A stretch of DNA of 18,567 nt from CF-161 sp035259145. GTDB taxonomy: Bacteria; Chloroflexota; Dormibacteria; Dormibacterales; Dormibacteraceae. Shown one piece after another: positions 14,223 to 18,567 of this stretch. A program made the translations under genes and the position numbers. Below the pieces are notes generated by a model, which saw only the letters and a program-made list of their open reading frames with translations, ran no database searches and was not told where the DNA came from. The first letter of the stretch is position 1; the number at the start of each line of letters is the position of its first letter. The stretch is taken from the NCBI GenBank assembly GCA_035259145.1, contig DATFWQ010000317.1, positions 1 through 18,567 of the forward strand. Direction: 5' to 3'.

Positions 14223-14709
14223 GCTTGACCGTCAGATTCAGCGCGAGCCTCTCAACTTGCGCGTGAACGGGGAGGAACACCAGATCCTGGTGCCTGTCCA
14301 CAAGACGCTGCTCGAGGTTCTGCGTGAAGACCTCCGCCTGACCGGCACCAAGCACGGTTGCGAGCTGGGCGAGTGCGGCACCTGTACCGTCCTGGTCGAC
14401 GGCCAGCCACAGCTGAGCTGCCTCCTCCTCCCGATCCAGCTCGACGACTGCGAGATCACGACTGTGGAAGGGATGGGCAGCACCGCGGAGCTGCACCCGC
14501 TCCAGCAGGCGTTCGCCGAGCTCGGCGCTGCCCAGTGCGGCTACTGCACGCCGGGCATGCTGCTGGCTGCGAGGGCGCTGCTGGAAAGAAACCCGCTCCC
14601 TTCTCGTGATCAGATCCGAGAGGCACTGGCCGGCAACCTCTGCCGCTGCACCGGCTACGCAAAGATCGTCGAGGCAGTCGAGCTCGCGGCTCAAAGGTCT
14701 CTTCGATGA
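14212..14709 (+). CDS. Molybdenum hydroxylase small subunit, two 2Fe-2S clusters (HcrC-like)
   Basis: The 165-residue subunit carries electrons between the molybdenum and FAD subunits. The N-terminal plant-ferredoxin-like cluster is bound by Cys50, Cys55, Cys58 and Cys70 (HGCELGECGTCTVLVDG then SC), and the C-terminal helical-bundle cluster by Cys109, Cys112, Cys144 and Cys146 (QCGYCTPGM and CRCTGY). All eight ligands of the xanthine oxidase family are present. ATG 14212 is preferred: the in-frame ATG at 14182 lies between the predicted -35 and -10 elements and so would not be transcribed. No ribosome binding site is visible, consistent with a near-leaderless transcript. The stop overlaps the next gene as ATGA. 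Confidence 0.93.
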   Translation: MLNELDRQIQREPLNLRVNGEEHQILVPVHKTLLEVLREDLRLTGTKHGCELGECGTCTVLVDGQPQLSCLLLPIQLDDCEITTVEGMGSTAELHPLQQAFAELGAAQCGYCTPGMLLAARALLERNPLPSRDQIREALAGNLCRCTGYAKIVEAVELAAQRSLR

Positions 14710-17123
14710 GTGCGAGACGCGGCGAGCTGAGGGTCATCGGGCAGCCACTGCAGAAGGTGGATGCCGCCGCGAGGGTCACCGGGGTCGCCGTCTACGCGGA
14801 CGACCTCAATCTGCCGAGGATGCTGCACTGCAGGATCCTCCGCAGCCCGCACCCGCACGCGCGCATCCTGAGCGTCGACGCCAGCGCCGCGCGCCGCATC
14901 CCGGGCGTGAAGGCGGTGCTTACGGGCCACGATCTGCCGATCCGATTCGGCATCCTTCCCGTGTCGCAGGACGAGCGCGCTCTGGAAGCCGAGAAGGTCC
15001 GCTACGTCGGCGATCCCGTCGCCGCCGTGGCCGCAGTGGACGAGGAGATCGCGGCCGCGGCGCTGGACGCCATCCGGGTCGAGTACGAGGTCCTCGAGCC
15101 GGTCATGTCCATCGAGGAGGCGCTGCGCGAGCCGGCCCACGAGCCGATCCACGATCGGGCCTACACCCGCCGGCCGTTCAACGTCCACCGCCAGCTCTCT
15201 TACGACTTCGGTGACGTCGAGGCCGGGTTCGCAAGGGCCGACCACGTCCGCGAGGACGTGTTCTTCTACCAGGGCAACACACACCTGCCCATGGAGCAGC
15301 ACAGCGCGGTCGCGACCTACATCGACGGCCGCTTGACGCTCTGGACTTCGACCCAGGTCGTGCACTACGTCCACCGGGCGCTGGCCAAGGTGCTCGAGCT
15401 GCCCCTGAACCGCATCCGGGTCATCGGCGCAGCCCACGGCGGCGGTTTCGGCGGCAAGACCGACCCGTTCGCCCACGAGATCATCGTGTCCAAGATGGCC
15501 ATGGTGAGCGGCCGCCCGGTGAAGTGCACACTGACCCGGGAGGAGGTCTTCTACGCCCATCGCGGCCGGCACCCTGTGCTGATGTGGATCAAGACAGGGG
15601 TGACAAGCGAGGGACGGATCACTGCCATGCACTACCGGAGCGCACTGGACGGCGGCGCTTACGGCTCCTATGGCGCAGCCAGCGCGTTCTATACGGGGAC
15701 TCTGCAGACGACGACCTATGACATCCCCGCATACAGGTTCGACAGCGTGCGGGTCTTCACCAACAAGGCGCCGTGCGGCCCCAAACGCGGCCATGGCACA
15801 CCCCAGGGTCGGTTCGGCGTCGAGCTGCACCTGGAGAAGATCGCCCACGACCTTGGCATGGACCCGGTCGAGCTGAAGCAGAAGAACTTCGTCAAGCCAT
15901 TCACACGGGCCGTGAACTGGCTGAGGGTCACCTCCTGCGGCCTCGAGGAGTGCACCCAGAAGGTTCTCGACGCCGCGGGCTACCTCGGTCGCGAGCGGAG
16001 AGAGGGACACGGCATGGGCTTCGCCATCTCCTCCTACATGTCGGGGGCAGGAACGGCCATCTACTGGAACGACATGGCGCACTCGGAGGTGCAGCTGAAG
16101 GTGGATCGCACCGGAGTGACCGCTTACTGCGGCGCAATGGACATCGGCCAGGGCTCCGACTCGGTGCTGGCGTTCGTAGTGGCCGAGGAGCTGGGATTGA
16201 CACCGGCGGACGTCCGCCTCGTAACCGCAGACACAGACACCACCCCGGTCGACCTGGGCAGCTATTCCTCGCGCGTCACGTTCATGGCCGGCAACGCCGC
16301 CCTGGAGGCAGCACGCAAGATGCGGAACCTGCTGGTCGAAGCGGTCGCCGAGAAGAGGGGCCTGGGCGGCGACCTGCCGGCGGACCTTCGGGACACGATC
16401 GAGGTACGGGACGGCCGGATCGGCGACTTCAGCTTCGAGGAGGCTTGCGTGCTGGCCACCGCCAGATTCGGCGCCCTCTCGACCACCGGCTCTTACCGAC
16501 CACCACGCATCGGGGGCCCGTTCAAGGGCTCAGGCGTCGGGCCGAGCCCGGCCTACAGCTACAGCGCGTGCGTCGTGGATGTCGACGCAGACGCCCGGAG
16601 CGGCCTTCTCACCGTCAACCGTGTCTGGATCGCCCACGACGTTGGCAGGGCGATAAATCCACTGCTCGTGGTCGGACAGGTCGAGGGCAGCGTTTACATG
16701 GGCCTCGGTGAGGCGCTGATGGAGGAGCAGAGCTACCGAAAGGGCCGGCACAAGTGGCCGAGCATGCTGGAGTACAAGTCGCCGACTTTCCTGGACACGC
16801 CCGAAATCGAGACCTTCATCATCGAGACCGTCGACCCTGAGGGGCCATACGGCGCCAAGGAGGCCGGCCAGGGACCGCTGCTGCCGGTTGTCCCGGCCGT
16901 CGCGGCTGCGGTGTACGACGCGCTCGGTATCTGGGTGGACGAGATCCCGATCACACCGGAGAAGATCCTGCGCGCCCTCGAGGCTCGACAGAAAGGCCAG
17001 CAGGCTCGATACGGGCCGAAGGCGTTTCCGGCCTTCGACTTCGGCCAGCCGATTCGGGTGGAGCCACCGGACCCGCACGACATGCGGGTGGGGCCGGAGC
17101 TCGAAGAGGCATTCCGTGCTTAG
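14706..17123 (+). CDS. Molybdenum hydroxylase large subunit (HcrA-like)
   Basis: The 805-residue subunit holds the molybdopterin cofactor of a xanthine-oxidase-family enzyme. Landmarks are KVDAAARVTGVAVYADD at the start, the Moco-coordinating Gln in TSTQVVHYV (Gln217), AAHGGGFGGKTDP (about 242-254), the active-site segment KAPCGPKRGHGTPQGRF (354-370), MDIGQGSDSV (478-487) and the catalytic Glu in YGAKEAGQGP (Glu719). The active-site segment differs from AYRCSFR of form I CO dehydrogenase and AYRGAGR of form II, and from xanthine dehydrogenase, so neither should be assigned. It is consistent with 4-hydroxybenzoyl-CoA reductase alpha (HcrA) as I remember it. The ATG overlaps the small-subunit stop by 4 bp. 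No cofactor maturation gene is in view. Confidence 0.92.
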   Translation: MSARRGELRVIGQPLQKVDAAARVTGVAVYADDLNLPRMLHCRILRSPHPHARILSVDASAARRIPGVKAVLTGHDLPIRFGILPVSQDERALEAEKVRYVGDPVAAVAAVDEEIAAAALDAIRVEYEVLEPVMSIEEALREPAHEPIHDRAYTRRPFNVHRQLSYDFGDVEAGFARADHVREDVFFYQGNTHLPMEQHSAVATYIDGRLTLWTSTQVVHYVHRALAKVLELPLNRIRVIGAAHGGGFGGKTDPFAHEIIVSKMAMVSGRPVKCTLTREEVFYAHRGRHPVLMWIKTGVTSEGRITAMHYRSALDGGAYGSYGAASAFYTGTLQTTTYDIPAYRFDSVRVFTNKAPCGPKRGHGTPQGRFGVELHLEKIAHDLGMDPVELKQKNFVKPFTRAVNWLRVTSCGLEECTQKVLDAAGYLGRERREGHGMGFAISSYMSGAGTAIYWNDMAHSEVQLKVDRTGVTAYCGAMDIGQGSDSVLAFVVAEELGLTPADVRLVTADTDTTPVDLGSYSSRVTFMAGNAALEAARKMRNLLVEAVAEKRGLGGDLPADLRDTIEVRDGRIGDFSFEEACVLATARFGALSTTGSYRPPRIGGPFKGSGVGPSPAYSYSACVVDVDADARSGLLTVNRVWIAHDVGRAINPLLVVGQVEGSVYMGLGEALMEEQSYRKGRHKWPSMLEYKSPTFLDTPEIETFIIETVDPEGPYGAKEAGQGPLLPVVPAVAAAVYDALGIWVDEIPITPEKILRALEARQKGQQARYGPKAFPAFDFGQPIRVEPPDPHDMRVGPELEEAFRA

Positions 17124-17135
17124 GAGTCCCCCGTC

Positions 17136-18122
17136 TTGCTGAGATTGCCCCGGCTGCGCTATCTGCGGCCGGCCTCTCCTCGCGAAGCCTCGACCGCAGC
17201 CGCGGACCTGGGGGGACGCGCGATGCTGGTAGCGGGCGGCACGGATCTCTATCCCAAGCTCAAGCGGCGGCAGTTCGACCCCGACACCCTGGTCGGCCTC
17301 AGTCACCTGGGGGAGCTCCGAGTGGTGCGCGGCGACGCTTGTGGCGGGTTCGAGGTCGGCGCACTGATCACTCTTAGCGACGCGGCGGCGCACGAGGCGC
17401 TGCGTGCGGCTCATCCGGGCTACGCCGAGGCTGCAGGGCTCGTCTCATCACCGCCGCTGCGAAACGTGGGCACGATAGGCGGCAACCTCTGCGTCGACAC
17501 CCGCTGCAACTACTACGACATGACCTACGAGTGGAGGAAATCGATCGGCTTCTGCATGAAGAAGGACGGTGACATCTGCCTGGTCGCCCCCAGCAGTCCA
17601 CGCTGCTGGGCCGTGTCGTCGTCGGACACCGCGCCGGTCGCCATCGCGCTGGGCGCGACCGCCCTCCTGACCGGGCCGGACGGCCAGCGTGAGCTGCCGG
17701 TGGCGGCGCTTTACCGGGACGACGGCATCGAGTACCTGGCCAAGGAGCCTTTTGAGGTGCTGACGGCCCTGAGACTGCCGCCCTCTGATGGCGTTCGCAG
17801 CGCGTACGTGAAGCTGCGCCGGCGCGGCTCGATCGACTTCCCGATCGCCGGCGCGGGCGTGGCACTCCGGCTCGAGGACGGAATCGTGCGGTGGGCACGG
17901 ATCGTCCTGTCCGGCGTGGGCTCCCACCCGGTTGAGGCGAAAGCCGCGGACGAGTTCCTGGCCGGCAAGGGGCTGACGGAGGAGGTGACCGCGGAGGCGG
18001 CAGAGGTGGCGGCCAGGCCGGCCAAGCCGCTCGACAATGCCGATCTGGCGCACTTCTGGCGCAAGCGGATGGTGCGCGTGGTCGTCGAGCAGGCCATCGA
18101 GAAGGCCGCGGCCCGAGCCTGA
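17136..18122 (+). CDS. hcrB: FAD subunit with extra 4Fe-4S loop (HcrB-like, 4-hydroxybenzoyl-CoA reductase beta)
   Basis: The 328-residue FAD-binding subunit shows LVAGGTDLYPKLKRR (about 31-45) and LRNVGTIGGNLCVDTR, the two flavin motifs of the CoxM/XdhB family. After the second motif there is an insertion with Cys124, Cys140, Cys148 and Cys157 (RCNYYDMTYEWRKSIGFCM, DICL, SPRCWAV), spaced 16, 8 and 9. From memory, the 4Fe-4S ligands of Thauera aromatica HcrB are Cys122, 138, 146 and 155, the same spacing with a constant offset of two. The insertion separates HcrB from CO, nicotinate and xanthine enzymes. The enzyme would reductively remove the phenolic hydroxyl of 4-hydroxybenzoyl-CoA to give benzoyl-CoA, with ferredoxin as donor; this is inferred. 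TTG 17136 follows TAGGAG by nine bases. Confidence 0.88.
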   Translation: MLRLPRLRYLRPASPREASTAAADLGGRAMLVAGGTDLYPKLKRRQFDPDTLVGLSHLGELRVVRGDACGGFEVGALITLSDAAAHEALRAAHPGYAEAAGLVSSPPLRNVGTIGGNLCVDTRCNYYDMTYEWRKSIGFCMKKDGDICLVAPSSPRCWAVSSSDTAPVAIALGATALLTGPDGQRELPVAALYRDDGIEYLAKEPFEVLTALRLPPSDGVRSAYVKLRRRGSIDFPIAGAGVALRLEDGIVRWARIVLSGVGSHPVEAKAADEFLAGKGLTEEVTAEAAEVAARPAKPLDNADLAHFWRKRMVRVVVEQAIEKAAARA

Positions 18123-18161
18123 AGCGGCTCGACGACGAGACTCTCCCCCGCGAAGTCGGCA

Positions 18162-18194
18162 GAGTACCCGGCGAAGCCGGGGGAGGGGGGCGCG
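18162..18194. repeat. 33-bp intergenic direct repeat, copy 1
   Basis: This copy contains the palindromic core CCCGGCGAAGCCGGG and a G-rich tail and is identical over 33 bases to the copy at 18241-18273, 79 bp away. A degenerate related stretch precedes it near 18143-18160. Its form is that of a mobile or REP-like intergenic palindrome. Confidence 0.75.
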
Positions 18195-18203
18195 ACCCGG
18201 GGT

Positions 18204-18227
18204 CCCCACGAAGCCTGCTTCGTGGGG
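18204..18227. repeat. Perfect 10-bp hairpin between the two repeats
   Basis: CCCCACGAAG pairs with CTTCGTGGGG around the loop CCTG. No T-run follows on either strand, so it looks like part of the repeat element, though it could also slow transcription leaving the hydroxylase operon. Confidence 0.7.
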
Positions 18228-18240
18228 TGGGATGTCGGGG

Positions 18241-18273
18241 GAGTACCCGGCGAAGCCGGGGGAGGGGGGCGCG
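18241..18273. repeat. 33-bp intergenic direct repeat, copy 2
   Basis: This is identical to the copy at 18162-18194. The two copies and the hairpin between them form one unit of about 110 bp. With flanking sequence they fill the 225-bp gap between the FAD subunit and the next gene. Confidence 0.75.
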
Positions 18274-18347
18274 GGCGATTGGACCATTTGCGGACCCGCC
18301 AGCCGCCACCCGAAGCTGACGGGTCGCGAGCTACCATAGCCCCGCCC

Positions 18348-18567
18348 ATGTCAACCGCTGTCTTTGCTGATGCGCTCTACGATCCAGCTACCGCCGGTGC
18401 CACCCACCCGGCGGTTGTTCTGATCGACGAAGGCCGTGTGGTGGCGGCGGGCCCCCGTGATCAGGTGCACGTCCCGGCCGACGCCCTCCATGTCGACGCC
18501 GAGGGTCTCACGGTCCTCCCGGGCCTGATCGACTGTCACGTCCACCTGTGCATCGCGGGTGACGGCG
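18348..18567 (+). CDS. Amidohydrolase family protein, N-terminal fragment (runs off right edge)
   Basis: Only the first 73 codons are present. The protein opens with AVVLIDEGRVVAAGPRDQV, the small beta-sandwich that precedes the barrel in amidohydrolases, and continues to VDAEGLTVLPGLIDCHVHL, whose HxH pair begins the metal site. This is the usual start of imidazolonepropionase-, dihydroorotase- or prolidase-like amidohydrolases; which one cannot be told without the rest. ATG 18348 starts the reading frame cleanly; no strong ribosome binding site precedes it. It is separated from the hydroxylase operon by the repeat element, so it may be a separate transcription unit. Confidence 0.85.
   Translation, partial: MSTAVFADALYDPATAGATHPAVVLIDEGRVVAAGPRDQVHVPADALHVDAEGLTVLPGLIDCHVHLCIAGDG

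Noticed and set aside
14691..16082. 463-codon minus-strand open frame
   Set aside because: It lies wholly antisense to the molybdenum subunit, whose cofactor motifs are intact; long antisense frames are expected at this GC content.
14212..18122. Form I aerobic CO dehydrogenase (CoxSLM)
   Set aside because: The large subunit lacks AYRCSFR and the FAD subunit has the HcrB-type four-cysteine insertion.
18162..18273. CRISPR array
   Set aside because: There are only two repeat copies, the space between them holds its own hairpin, and no cas gene is near.
17374..18309. Overlapping minus-strand open frames with Pro/Arg-rich translations
   Set aside because: They are antisense to the FAD subunit and run into the palindromic repeat; composition is that of a shadow frame.

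Overview
The window is GC-rich with dense genes, short intergenic gaps, GTG and TTG starts, and clear Shine-Dalgarno sites at some genes but none at others. The gene set (MgtC/SapB, DegV, BFN nuclease, SCP2, DksA-type zinc finger, lipoproteins, a molybdenum hydroxylase) suggests a free-living high-GC bacterium such as an actinobacterium, a chloroflexote or a Dormibacterota-like lineage. This placement is inference; no rRNA or tRNA gene is visible.

Region 1 (1-5431) is mostly housekeeping. The 5' part of polA runs off the left edge on the minus strand. Divergent from it are a BFN-domain nuclease gene, an mgtC/sapB-type membrane protein gene and a degV gene. A metallo-beta-lactamase-fold hydrolase converges on degV. 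An SCP2 lipid-binding protein and a DksA/TraR zinc-finger protein follow; the latter has a good promoter and an intrinsic terminator.

Region 2 (5482-9319) holds an aldehyde dehydrogenase and an enoyl-CoA hydratase that diverge around a perfect 14-bp palindrome, then a SAM methyltransferase and an unrecognised lipoprotein on the minus strand.

Region 3 (9450-14145, minus strand) runs iclR-type regulator, P-loop kinase, chorismate synthase, DUF4232-like lipoprotein, CoA-transferase A and CoA-transferase B. Most junctions overlap by 4-14 bp, so translational coupling is likely.

Region 4 (14147-18122, plus strand) diverges from the regulator and encodes a three-subunit molybdenum hydroxylase in the order small (2Fe-2S), large (Mo), medium (FAD). 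The medium subunit carries the four-cysteine loop characteristic of 4-hydroxybenzoyl-CoA reductase (HcrB), so the complex is best read as HcrCAB-like rather than CO dehydrogenase. Two near-identical operator-like sites (TCGTTC-N8-GAACGA) bracket its promoter and are the strongest candidates for binding by the neighbouring IclR-type protein. With the CoA-transferase, enoyl-CoA hydratase and aldehyde dehydrogenase, the window fits CoA-linked catabolism of aromatic or organic acids, but the substrate cannot be read from sequence.

Region 5 (18123-18567) is a repeat-rich intergenic element followed by the start of an amidohydrolase gene that runs off the right edge. A recurring oddity is that three genes show their family-typical N-terminus only if a CTG codon is taken as the start, each in the context CTGA.
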